A stretch of DNA of 41,705 bases, from positions 1-41,705 of the forward strand of contig JBCCHF010000048.1 in NCBI GenBank assembly GCA_039028895.1, read 5' to 3'. Source of the stretch: JAHDCJ01 sp039028895 (GTDB taxonomy: Bacteria > Bacteroidota > Bacteroidia > Chitinophagales > Saprospiraceae). Shown piece after piece: positions 7,209-14,789 of this stretch. The position numbers were made by a program, and so were the translations under genes. The notes under the pieces are model-generated. The model did no database searches, was not told the DNA's origin, and worked only from the letters and a program-made list of their open reading frames with translations. How positions within the stretch are numbered: the stretch's first letter is position 1; each line of letters begins with the position of its first letter.

Positions 7209-9722
7209 TTATAGTTTCACAATATATCCTTCATTGGCTGGGACTTTTCCCTCACAAACTGCTTGATGAATCTTTGCCATTTCTGTTAATCCATCGACTT
7301 TGTTGTAGGTCAGCCACTCTTGTGTTTTTATCGCGGTCTCCATTATGAAAGCAGATGTTTTTTGATCGAAGCCGGCTGGGCCCCATTCTTTCATCCTTCT
7401 TTGGATATGTCCAGGTGCAAAAAAGAACTCACTTCTTTTAGTGATGACACCTTCTTTTGGTTTGACTGAAGCTTTATCCCAGTGAGTGATGCCGACATTA
7501 ATACACCACTTCATATTGTCATCCAAAGCGGTATGGAGTGCCGCCAAGATGTCGGCATTACCTGACATATCAACGATTACCGTTGGAATACCTGAATCAA
7601 TTTCAGCAACGTTATCATAGGTGAAATTTTGATCATAAAGATTCAGACTTTTGATAAAGTCAAGGTTTCTTGGAGAGGTTACCCCAATTACAGTCGGAGC
7701 TGATTTATCTGCGTTTAATGCATATGCCAGGCCAATACTGGTTTTACTGGAAGCACTTAAGACTATGATCTGTTGTGCACCATACCAGGCTTTATCCTGA
7801 AGGACGTCCCAAATACAGAATGCCGTCAAGTGTAATGGAAAAAGCATCATTCTTGCATTATCCATAGATGGGTGGTAGCCTTTCTCTGAGCTTACTCTTC
7901 GATACATATTATATCCTGCGGGTAGCTTTGTCCGGTGTGCCGTTCCATCGATAAACCGTTTCTCATTCACCCGGGTTGGTGTCATTTTTAAGTGGCTGGA
8001 AGGAGGGAAATAGCCGAAGAACCTGTCTCCTACTGGAATTTCTTCAACATTAGATTCGACGACATCTCCGAAGCCCCATACCGGAATTACGCCATAGCCA
8101 TTTGCATCATCACCTTCAGCCGGAAAAAATTGCCAGTATCCTATCATATCTCCTGCAACAGCATAGGTAATATTGTTTGCAGTATATGCGAACTTATCAA
8201 CTTTAACCAGAATCTCTCCTTCCTCTATAGATAATGACTCAGGTGACATTTCTGCTAGTCTGCCATTAAAAAACATGGATTTATTGACTTGGAATTGTGG
8301 ATTATTCATAGCTATTTTATTAGTATTATTAATTTCTGAAACAAATTTCTGCAGATTCAGCATTGCGGGTAACAGGTTACTCTTAAGTCTATGTAAAATG
8401 GCATTATGCTTTTCATTTGTTTTGTCTGCATTTCGAATTACACTTCCAAACCCATCCAGCCGATTCTCTGTTACCCATTTTCGCAATCCTTTATCTTGAG
8501 ACCATTGAAATTGGTTTTGCATCATTGCGAGCATCATTTTTAACCAGTCGGTATCATGATTTGGTAGCGGGACCACTCCACACAATTTGTTCTTCTCTTC
8601 TTCCTTAGCGTAATTTACTTCGACATGAGCAATTACAGCCGCACTAAAAACAGGCTGATATGAACGTATGGTTTGTGGCGTAATGACATTGCCACTAAAA
8701 ATAGGTTTTGACTTTAACGTAACAGGAATGGCACTCGCTGAACAATCAACATGAATTATTGAAGGGTCAGTTGGAATGCTACTACCATCCTTAAAGAATA
8801 TTTGATTCTCATTGATGCTTTTTACTCTACCCTTTCTGATGACATTTTTTATTTTTCTCAATTCGGCTAATTCCATTTGACTTACGGTAGCCCCATGAAA
8901 CATTTGTGGGCGAATATCTTTGTCAATTCTTACCAAAACCTCTTTTTCTTCAAGGCGGTTAAACAGATCAGGTATTGAGGTTGCTTTTGCTACAGCTTCA
9001 AATTGATCTGCTTGACTACCAATTGATTTCTCAAAAAAAGCTGCAGTTGGTTGGGCAGTCTCTCGATTGATCAGCCATGCATCTCTGGATACAATCCATG
9101 TTATAAGATCAGGATCTACCCTATTTTCCAGCAACCATAAACAAGCATCAATACCTGTTTTTCCACCACCAATAATAATGAATCCTTTAGGTGGTGATGT
9201 GATTTTGGTTAAATCATTCAGAGGGATAAAATTCACACCGTCTCCTATTGAGAAATTAGGTGTATGCGTTGAGGGAACAGTTGTTTTCAGGTAGGTCGCA
9301 TCTACTAATTTCTTTTTGACAACTACTTCGTATTCTTCTCCGGTAAGCATTGAGGTGAATTTGTAGTCACCTTTATATTCACACAATGGAAAATATTGTA
9401 CCCTGCCTGTTGGTAGAAAAGTATCTCGCATTACTTCATCAAAATAGGCACTCACTTCTGCCCCTGAAGCTAAATCAAATAATCCCTTATTCAGTCCAAC
9501 TGAATCAATACGGCCTTTGCTTAATTCTTTAGAGCTTACACCATAAAATTGGGAAGGTTGATGCAAAGTGACGAAAGGATAAGCGACATTCCAATGTCCA
9601 CCTGGTTTCGCATATTTATCTACAATGATAATATTGGCATCAGTTTCAGCCAGTAATACATCAGCGAAGGCCATGCCTACTGCCCCACTTCCGACAATAA
9701 GGTAATCCGTTTCAAGTACCAT
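7209..9722 (-). CDS. Fusion of a flavin-dependent monooxygenase-like protein with a DUF2855 domain
   Basis: The 837-residue protein has two parts. Residues 1 to about 465 look like an FAD/NAD(P)H monooxygenase-type flavoprotein: an FAD fold with GSGAVG (11-16), KYAKPGGHWNVAYPF (37-50), and a second dinucleotide site GGGKTG (185-190). Residues from about 472 (start MNNPQFQV) to 837 match DUF2855, with a GroES-like start, GYGVIPVWGFGDVVES (542-557), a Rossmann-like segment around VLSASSKTSIGLAYAL (654-669) and the closing EGYIVKL. DUF2855 resembles medium-chain reductases. The methionine at residue 472 (8307-8309) could mark the start of a once separate gene. There is no signal peptide, so a soluble oxidoreductase is expected. 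A Crp/Fnr regulator gene lies 188 nt upstream on the same strand. Confidence 0.8.
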   Translation of the reverse strand: MVLETDYLIVGSGAVGMAFADVLLAETDANIIIVDKYAKPGGHWNVAYPFVTLHQPSQFYGVSSKELSKGRIDSVGLNKGLFDLASGAEVSAYFDEVMRDTFLPTGRVQYFPLCEYKGDYKFTSMLTGEEYEVVVKKKLVDATYLKTTVPSTHTPNFSIGDGVNFIPLNDLTKITSPPKGFIIIGGGKTGIDACLWLLENRVDPDLITWIVSRDAWLINRETAQPTAAFFEKSIGSQADQFEAVAKATSIPDLFNRLEEKEVLVRIDKDIRPQMFHGATVSQMELAELRKIKNVIRKGRVKSINENQIFFKDGSSIPTDPSIIHVDCSASAIPVTLKSKPIFSGNVITPQTIRSYQPVFSAAVIAHVEVNYAKEEEKNKLCGVVPLPNHDTDWLKMMLAMMQNQFQWSQDKGLRKWVTENRLDGFGSVIRNADKTNEKHNAILHRLKSNLLPAMLNLQKFVSEINNTNKIAMNNPQFQVNKSMFFNGRLAEMSPESLSIEEGEILVKVDKFAYTANNITYAVAGDMIGYWQFFPAEGDDANGYGVIPVWGFGDVVESNVEEIPVGDRFFGYFPPSSHLKMTPTRVNEKRFIDGTAHRTKLPAGYNMYRRVSSEKGYHPSMDNARMMLFPLHLTAFCIWDVLQDKAWYGAQQIIVLSASSKTSIGLAYALNADKSAPTVIGVTSPRNLDFIKSLNLYDQNFTYDNVAEIDSGIPTVIVDMSGNADILAALHTALDDNMKWCINVGITHWDKASVKPKEGVITKRSEFFFAPGHIQRRMKEWGPAGFDQKTSAFIMETAIKTQEWLTYNKVDGLTEMAKIHQAVCEGKVPANEGYIVKL

Positions 9723-9910
9723 TTTTCAAGATTAGAAATAAATGAATGGAGATTGGTCAGTAAATATCCGCGTTTTTTACGCAGCACAAAGAAAGGGACA
9801 AAATGGTTGGAAATAATTGATCTAGGTTAAGAAAGGTCGATAAGAATAATAATTCTCCCAAAGAGCAATGTTTAAGCCATAAGCAGAACATGGTTTTCTC
9901 AAACTAAGAT

Positions 9911-10513
9911 TCATATCTGTTTTTCCTGGTTGGCTAATTGTTTCCGAATTCTGCTTAGCGACTCAGGTTGGATGCCAAGATAAGATGCGATTTGTTTGAG
10001 GGGTATTTTTTGCAGCAACTTGGGACTCCTTTTGATTAGATCGAGATATCGTTCTGTTGCTGACATTGTTAGCAATGCCACTTCTCTTTCTTCTTTGCGG
10101 CGGTAGATCCTCTCTGCATTCAAACGCCCTATTCGCTCCGCACTTTTATACTTATCACATAGCAAATTTAAATGATCATGGCTTATGGAAACAACTGTTA
10201 AGGGTGTTAGTGCCTGGATTGCCATTAAGGAAGGACTTTGTGTAAGGAAGGAATAATAGGCACTCACATAATCATTAGGAAACATAAATGCCACAGAGAT
10301 TTCTTCTCCCTCTTTGTTGTTATAAAATCCCCGGCAAGTACCATCATAAATTACTGATAGATATTGCTCTATCTGACCATTTCTACAGAGGAACTCACCT
10401 TTATTAAAGGTCCGTTCAATTAAATATGAACGCATTTCATCCCATTCTTCTGTTGTAATTGGTGCTTGTTTTTCAAAAGCAATCTTTAGTATCTCCGTCT
10501 TATTGGTTGGCAT
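9911..10513 (-). CDS. Crp/Fnr family transcriptional regulator
   Basis: The 200-residue protein has a cyclic-nucleotide-binding-like beta roll (about 20-115, including FNKGEFLCRNGQIEQYLSVI and YDGTCRGFYN) and a C-terminal helix-turn-helix (about 140-195, LKQIASYLGIQPESLSRIRKQL). The long helix LNAERIYRRKEEREVALLTMSATERYLDL joins them, as in the Bacteroidota Crp/Fnr proteins that look little like true CRP. No Cys cluster for iron-sulfur binding is present, and the arginine-serine pair that binds cAMP in CRP is not evident, so the ligand is unknown. It is followed by the monooxygenase-DUF2855 gene, a likely target. An inverted repeat at 10546-10573 upstream of its start could be an autoregulatory site. 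Confidence 0.88.
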   Translation of the reverse strand: MPTNKTEILKIAFEKQAPITTEEWDEMRSYLIERTFNKGEFLCRNGQIEQYLSVIYDGTCRGFYNNKEGEEISVAFMFPNDYVSAYYSFLTQSPSLMAIQALTPLTVVSISHDHLNLLCDKYKSAERIGRLNAERIYRRKEEREVALLTMSATERYLDLIKRSPKLLQKIPLKQIASYLGIQPESLSRIRKQLANQEKQI

Positions 10514-10545
10514 TGGCTGTATTTCTGTCTATAGAATTTCTTGGT

Positions 10546-10573
10546 GTGCAGAATCAATTTTCATTTTCTGCAC
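10546..10573. promoter_or_regulatory. Inverted repeat upstream of the Crp/Fnr gene
   Basis: GTGCAGAA (10546-10553) and TTCTGCAC (10566-10573) are perfect 8-bp arms separated by 12 nt, ending 33 nt upstream of the Crp/Fnr start codon. Spacing and position fit an operator for a dimeric protein or a hairpin in the leader. No function is shown. Confidence 0.45.
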
Positions 10574-10729
10574 TTAAATTTAAGACAAAAAAACAGGGAT
10601 TTGGTTTGTAAATAAGAATTCGGGAAACCTGGAAACCAGTGGCTCAAATTGCTTAAAAAAGAGAAGAAGCAATCCTTTTAGTCTTAAAAGATATCTTTAT
10701 CTCCAAAACGTCAAGAATTACTCCTCCCT

Positions 10730-10749
10730 CGTGTCAACCTATAGACACG
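10730..10749. other. Short inverted repeat just after the M56 gene
   Basis: CGTGTC (10730-10735) and GACACG (10744-10749) can pair around an 8-nt loop, 10 nt past the stop of the M56 gene (minus strand). No T-run follows on the transcribed strand, so this is at most a weak candidate for 3' end formation. Confidence 0.25.
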
Positions 10750-10758
10750 TGCACTTGC

Positions 10759-12756
10759 TTACAAAGAAATCGTTGTTTTTCCTCCAAAGTCTATATACTT
10801 ATAAAGTATATCCTTGTATTTCTTTTCTTGTTGTTCGGTCAGTTTCGTTCCGTTTATCTTCAGTTCACCAGACTTGGTTGAGGTTATCTCTATCTTATCG
10901 CCCTTGTTTTGGATTAGACCATCCTTAAGCATTTCAGATTCCAGTTCTCCACGCATTTGCTCAAAGTGTTGCTCAAATTTCTCTTCAAAAAGTTCGAGTT
11001 CATCTTCTAACTCCTCAAGAATGCTTTCTGTTTGTTCGGAGATAATATCTTCGAGTCCTTCAAGACTCTTACTAATCTCTTCACCAAGACTTTCAAGTTT
11101 CTCAATTTGCTCATCACTGAAAAGCCCTTCGATCTCTTCGCCCAGATCACCAAATTTCAATTCTAGTTCTGAAGCCCATTCTTCGGCGATTTCCTCAATT
11201 CTCTCCTGGTTAAGTTCAAAATCTTTCATCCGCTTTTCTACGGTCTCAGATATTTGTTCTTCGAGGTTCCGCATCTTTTCTTCTAATTCCTTTTCAAGGT
11301 CTTCCAATTTCTCAGGCGGAATGGTATCAGTTTGAATGTTGGCTATTGAAAAAAATGGGATTTGATCAAGCTCGAGCTTACTGATTGGTGTAAAAAAACC
11401 TGCCAAAACAGGGGTCGCATCCTCGTTGACCCGGAGTTTTGTTTTGGCCTCTTTTTTTAACTCCAAAGATGGTTGAGGCGGCTCAGGAGCAACTGGCGGT
11501 TCTGGGGGTGTTGGTACCACAGGAGGCGTAGGAGCGATAGTCGGTTCTGGTGCTTCTGGCGCTTTAGGGGGTGCCGGAGCTGAAGGCGCAACAACTGGTG
11601 ATGGTGGAACTGGCGGTTCTGGGGGTGTTGGTGCGATTGGTGTCTCCGGGGGTATCGAATCCGTATCCCCCATTACAAAGGCATCCTCCAAATTAAGAGA
11701 TGTTTCCATAGTGTTAATCTCCTGTTCATTTCCGGTAACCGGATTAAAGGACATCAAACCGAAGCCGATTAGCACTACAACTGCAAAAATGATTTTACTG
11801 CTCATGTTGTTTTTCTTTTTTTGTGGTGTTAGCAATCGTTTAATTCTGCAAAACAGATGACTTTCCTTGCCTGTAGCAGCTATACTCAGCCCATAGGCGG
11901 AAATTTTCTTTTCTTCCAGAATTGCAAGTGCGCGTGCGTAATCAACTGGAGAACAGACAGATATTGATGCGTCATCGCAACAATTCTCGCGTTCAAGTTG
12001 AATATGGTTGGATATCCACCAGTAAACCGGGTGGTAAAAGAATATTATCTCTGCGATAGATTTCACCAGGTTGAATAAATAATCATTTCTCTTTATATGT
12101 GTTAATTCATGTACAATAATAGCCTCCACCTGCTGTGGGGATAGTCCGGAAAAGAACCCAAAAGGGAGTAATACCATAGGCTTTACGTGCCCCAAAACCG
12201 CAGGTACCTGGACAAGTCTGGAGTAAGCTACTCTAATATTTTTGTTTATGGCGAGTTTAGAGCAGAGCAGGAAGATCTGCCTTTGAAGGTCAGGTCCAAC
12301 CGGGACTAATTGTTGTGTTCTCAGGCGTTTGACTTCCAATAGTCCGATAGCTAGCCTTATGGTAAATATGACCACACCAACCATCCATAAAAGGAATAAT
12401 GGGACGATGAATGGTTCGAGCGTATTTCCCAGGAAGGAAAACATGCCATAACTGCTCTCCGTTTCTCCAACTGTAATCAGCATGCTCCCCTCTCCTTCTC
12501 CAAATCCGCTGAAGATGACAAGTTCTGGTCCTTTAGAGCCTTGTAACTGGTTAACAAATGTATATGCAAACCAACCAAATAAGGTCAATAAGGAAAAATG
12601 GAGCACATTATACCTTAAATGAGGTTTCGAGGGGTTAATATTTTTGATAATACACCATGTGATCAGCCCAATTATCAATCCTTGCCATAAGGCATGAACT
12701 AGCGCCCATCCCAATGCTTCTGAAACATGACTAAAGTTGAAAACTGTATCAATCAT
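10759..12756 (-). CDS. BlaR1/MecR1-like M56 family membrane metallopeptidase with Pro-rich linker and acidic coiled coil
   Basis: BlaR1-type proteins sense a signal and trigger inactivation of a BlaI-type repressor. From ATG at 12756 the protein has 665 residues; an upstream TTG in frame (12783) would overlap the repressor gene by 35 nt instead of 8. Three membrane helices fall at about 12-36, 49-69 and 113-136, then the M56 zinc motif HELTH (216-220) and ERENCCDD (about 255-262), and a fourth helix near 321-337. Beyond it lie a proline/alanine-rich stretch (about 369-431) and a glutamate-rich coiled coil (about 479-611) with a closing lysine-containing beta segment. I see no penicillin-binding or TonB C-terminal domain, so the sensed signal is unclear. 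The gene is translationally overlapped with blaI. Confidence 0.85.
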   Translation of the reverse strand: MIDTVFNFSHVSEALGWALVHALWQGLIIGLITWCIIKNINPSKPHLRYNVLHFSLLTLFGWFAYTFVNQLQGSKGPELVIFSGFGEGEGSMLITVGETESSYGMFSFLGNTLEPFIVPLFLLWMVGVVIFTIRLAIGLLEVKRLRTQQLVPVGPDLQRQIFLLCSKLAINKNIRVAYSRLVQVPAVLGHVKPMVLLPFGFFSGLSPQQVEAIIVHELTHIKRNDYLFNLVKSIAEIIFFYHPVYWWISNHIQLERENCCDDASISVCSPVDYARALAILEEKKISAYGLSIAATGKESHLFCRIKRLLTPQKKKNNMSSKIIFAVVVLIGFGLMSFNPVTGNEQEINTMETSLNLEDAFVMGDTDSIPPETPIAPTPPEPPVPPSPVVAPSAPAPPKAPEAPEPTIAPTPPVVPTPPEPPVAPEPPQPSLELKKEAKTKLRVNEDATPVLAGFFTPISKLELDQIPFFSIANIQTDTIPPEKLEDLEKELEEKMRNLEEQISETVEKRMKDFELNQERIEEIAEEWASELELKFGDLGEEIEGLFSDEQIEKLESLGEEISKSLEGLEDIISEQTESILEELEDELELFEEKFEQHFEQMRGELESEMLKDGLIQNKGDKIEITSTKSGELKINGTKLTEQQEKKYKDILYKYIDFGGKTTISL

Positions 12757-13144
12757 TGTCGCGGTCTTTTTCGAGTTGATCAATAAATTCCTTAATCTTC
12801 TTTAATTCATCAGGTGAAGAATTTCTGTTTCCCAAAGCTTTCATAACCAACTTCATGGCAGATCCATCAAACGCCGTGTCAAGAAGTCTGTCAACAAGAC
12901 CTTGCTGGGCTTTGCTTTCAGTCAAAAGAGCGCTATAAATATGCGTCTTACCAGACTTGGCCCTTGTTAAAAACCCCTTCTTCTCTGTCATGATCTGCAT
13001 CAACTTCAATGTTGTGGTGTATCCAACATCCTTAGTTTTGCTAATGATATCATGAATCTCACGAACTGTAGAAGGGCCATTGTCCCATAAAATCCGGAGG
13101 ATCTCAAGTTCGCTCTCGGTTGGTTTTTTATCTTTTCGTTGCAT
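12749..13144 (-). CDS. BlaI/MecI/CopY family transcriptional repressor
   Basis: From ATG at 13144 the protein has 131 residues and begins MQRKDKKPTESELEIL, the usual BlaI start. An in-frame TTG at 13180 would give 12 more residues but lies on the -7 box and translates the operator, so I reject it. The winged helix covers about residues 8-75 (ILRILWDNGPSTVREI, then GYTTTLKLMQIMTEKKGFL and the wing KTHIYSAL), and the C-terminal helices dimerise. The BlaR1-like protease gene overlaps by 8 nt, giving the standard repressor-sensor pair. Two TACGAAAnnnTTCGTA dyads upstream (13159-13204) are the expected binding sites and imply autorepression. Confidence 0.92.
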   Translation of the reverse strand: MQRKDKKPTESELEILRILWDNGPSTVREIHDIISKTKDVGYTTTLKLMQIMTEKKGFLTRAKSGKTHIYSALLTESKAQQGLVDRLLDTAFDGSAMKLVMKALGNRNSSPDELKKIKEFIDQLEKDRDND

Positions 13145-13158
13145 TGAATATGTTTTAC

Positions 13159-13174
13159 TACGAAACGTTTCGTA
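13159..13174. promoter_or_regulatory. Proximal BlaI-type operator, perfect 16-bp palindrome
   Basis: TACGAAACGTTTCGTA is self-complementary over all 16 positions. It lies 15 nt upstream of the repressor start codon and just downstream of the predicted -7 box, where it would cover the transcription start. It shares the pattern TACGAAAnnnTTCGTA with the distal dyad, 27 bp away centre to centre. Confidence 0.8.
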
Positions 13175-13177
13175 ATG

Positions 13178-13208
13178 CAAGTATATACGAAAGTCTTCGT
13201 ATATGCAA
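13178..13208 (-). promoter_or_regulatory. Predicted promoter of the blaI-M56 operon
   Basis: On the minus strand TTG (13208-13206) is followed after 20 nt by TATACTTG (13185-13178), one base from TAnnTTTG. The distal operator lies within the spacer and the proximal operator just downstream, which supports the promoter call. Confidence 0.6.
13183..13204. promoter_or_regulatory. Distal BlaI-type operator, 9-bp arms
   Basis: ATATACGAA (13183-13191) and TTCGTATAT (13196-13204) are perfect arms around AGTC. The dyad fills the spacer between the predicted -33 and -7 elements, so a bound repressor would block RNA polymerase. It repeats the TACGAAAnnnTTCGTA core of the proximal palindrome. Confidence 0.8.
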
Positions 13209-13314
13209 TACCTTTAACAGTTTTTTAAGATATGGAGGTAAAAAAAACTAGGAGCTGAAATCAAGGAAAGGCTTATTTTCCCGATGGATTTGTTAAACTG
13301 AAAGATTTTTATTC

Positions 13315-13908
13315 ATGCGTCTGTTTTTTGTTCTGTTCAGTATTCTATGCCTCTCAAGTTGTGGCTCTGGAGAATACATACCGACTATTAATCCCCCCGA
13401 TGGGATTCGCGAGGGAGATGATGGCAGTTCTTACCAACTTCTCCCCTATTCAACTGATGGCAACATTCAATTTGCCAATGTACTTGATGGTGAATCAAGA
13501 GTTTTGGAAGAGGGATTAATGCATCTTGGATTAAAAGAAGGCGCATGGATAACGTATGATCATCGTTTTGGCCGAGATATGGTGCAATCGGTATATAATT
13601 ATAGAGATGGGGTCAAACATGGCCCCTATTCAGTCCTTGAAGGTGGTCAAATGCAGGAGAGAGGTAGCTATTATGCTGGTCTGCAGGATGGTAAGATCAC
13701 CAAATTCGATCGAGGCATATTAACTGACGAGATATTCTACAAAAACGGCCAAATGAATGGTATTGTCACACGATATTACCAGGATGGCACAGTTAAAGAG
13801 GCAGGCAATTTCGTTAACGGGCTGCGAGATGGCCTTCACAAATGGTTCAACCAGGCAGGAGAAGTCATCATTGAATACCAATACAAAGAGGGAGAACGGC
13901 TGGAATGA
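13315..13908 (+). CDS. Lipoprotein with MORN/YwqK-like repeats
   Basis: The 197-residue protein opens with a lipoprotein signal (lipobox LSSC, C16), so it should be anchored in the periplasm or outer membrane. The rest carries four or five degenerate repeats of the pattern G.xxGxWxxY/F with GxxNG turns (GLKEGAWITYD, GVKHGPYSVLEGG, GLQDGKITKFDRG, GQMNGIVTRYYQDGTVKEAGNF, GLRDGLHKWFNQAG), which is the MORN/YwqK-like beta-hairpin repeat common in Bacteroidota. Such repeats usually act as a scaffold; proteins of this type are sometimes annotated as YwqK-family antitoxins, but no toxin gene is adjacent. It is transcribed away from blaI and convergent with the NRDE gene. Confidence 0.8.
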   Translation: MRLFFVLFSILCLSSCGSGEYIPTINPPDGIREGDDGSSYQLLPYSTDGNIQFANVLDGESRVLEEGLMHLGLKEGAWITYDHRFGRDMVQSVYNYRDGVKHGPYSVLEGGQMQERGSYYAGLQDGKITKFDRGILTDEIFYKNGQMNGIVTRYYQDGTVKEAGNFVNGLRDGLHKWFNQAGEVIIEYQYKEGERLE

Positions 13909-14029
13909 TCTAGGCAAAACCCGACGAAACGTAAATGTTTAGATTATATAGATAAAAAATTCAATAAAAGATAATTACGTCTGAGTAAAATAAAAGACCG
14001 TCGAAGAAGATTGCCTGCCCTCCTTATTC

Positions 14030-14060
14030 GGCGGGGGCCGTAGGTCGGTTCCACCCCACC
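14030..14060. other. GC-rich imperfect stem between convergent genes
   Basis: GGCGGGG (14030-14036) can pair with CCCCACC (14054-14060) with one C-A mismatch, around a 17-nt loop. It sits directly after the NRDE gene stop (minus) and 122 nt after the MORN-like gene stop (plus). No T-run follows in either direction, so termination is only a possibility. Confidence 0.3.
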
Positions 14061-14789
14061 CTAAGATGTCAGCATGCTTAGATTAAAGTTCGCCTCGGTG
14101 CGTACACTTGACAGGAGGTCTTCGTAGGTGAGATTAGTGACCCCACCCTTCTTTTCTATTGTGGTAATGCTTATTGTTTCCAGGAATCCTCGCTTGGTGA
14201 TTAAATCGGAGACCGGATCTCCTTCGCCGGCTTCTTTATGAAACTTCCTTATCCCCGGAACAGTGAAATTGCTATTCTCAGTTAACCACGCCTTGAACCA
14301 GCGCTCCCTCTTGGCCACCATAGGAGTTGTATAAAGCGTTGAGGAAGACCAGATTTGAGGATTCTTCGAGAGTGAGTGAACATGACGTGTACTACCATCC
14401 CACCTTAACTCCCATAGTCGCCATTCAGGATACCACTCAACTACAATCAGGGTGAATGGTTCGATGTTGTCGAGTTTAAAGCCAGACAGAAACTGGACTA
14501 CGGAATCAGAGACAAGGGCTTCTTTTACAATCACTCCCCGGCTATGTCTATATGGCAACTCCCTATTATGTTTAATAAATGCCCCATTTAACAGAACTGC
14601 AGCGCGCACACTTTCACGGACACCAATCCATGTGCCACCGGCAAGACCATCTTTGGGGTAGAGGATATTCTTACCCTTATATACTTCAACAGTGGGTTTC
14701 AAGGCCTTTTTTCTATTGACAGCCTCATCTCGGTTTGAAGTGAGTATAAAGTTATTATCCTGCAGCGGTAGAAAAGTTACTGTGCACAT
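14061..14789 (-). CDS. NRDE family protein (TANGO2-like)
   Basis: The 242-residue protein begins MCTVTFLP and has the family signature SNRDE (18-22), then GLAGGTWIGV, which identifies the NRDE/TANGO2 family (PF05742). The conserved Cys2 next to the initiator Met would be the N-terminal residue after Met removal, as in Ntn-hydrolase-like folds. Family members are conserved from bacteria to humans, and a role in haem or acyl-CoA handling has been proposed, but no reaction is settled. There is no signal peptide, so it is cytoplasmic. The start overlaps the end of the DinB-like gene by 13 nt, so the two are co-transcribed and probably translationally coupled. Confidence 0.85.
   Translation of the reverse strand: MCTVTFLPLQDNNFILTSNRDEAVNRKKALKPTVEVYKGKNILYPKDGLAGGTWIGVRESVRAAVLLNGAFIKHNRELPYRHSRGVIVKEALVSDSVVQFLSGFKLDNIEPFTLIVVEWYPEWRLWELRWDGSTRHVHSLSKNPQIWSSSTLYTTPMVAKRERWFKAWLTENSNFTVPGIRKFHKEAGEGDPVSDLITKRGFLETISITTIEKKGGVTNLTYEDLLSSVRTEANFNLSMLTS

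Noticed and set aside
9770..9782. GCGT-N5-ACGC inverted repeat as a Crp/Fnr site upstream of the monooxygenase fusion
   Set aside because: Arms are only 4 bp and the spacer is a T-run, so it is expected by chance; not listed as a feature.
10687..10698. Palindrome AAAGATATCTTT
   Set aside because: A 12-bp AT-rich palindrome in a non-coding region downstream of two genes is not enough without repeats or conservation.
10814..11335. 173-codon serine-rich open frame on the plus strand
   Set aside because: It is the antisense shadow of the glutamate-rich coiled coil of the M56 gene (GAA/GAG read in reverse gives Ser/Phe-rich frames).
13145..13180. N-terminal extension of BlaI from TTG at 13180
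   Set aside because: It would translate the proximal operator and begin on the predicted -7 box; ATG at 13144 gives a normal-length repressor.
13315..13908. MORN/YwqK-like protein as antitoxin of a toxin-antitoxin pair
   Set aside because: No adjacent toxin gene, and it has a lipoprotein signal, unlike a cytoplasmic antitoxin.
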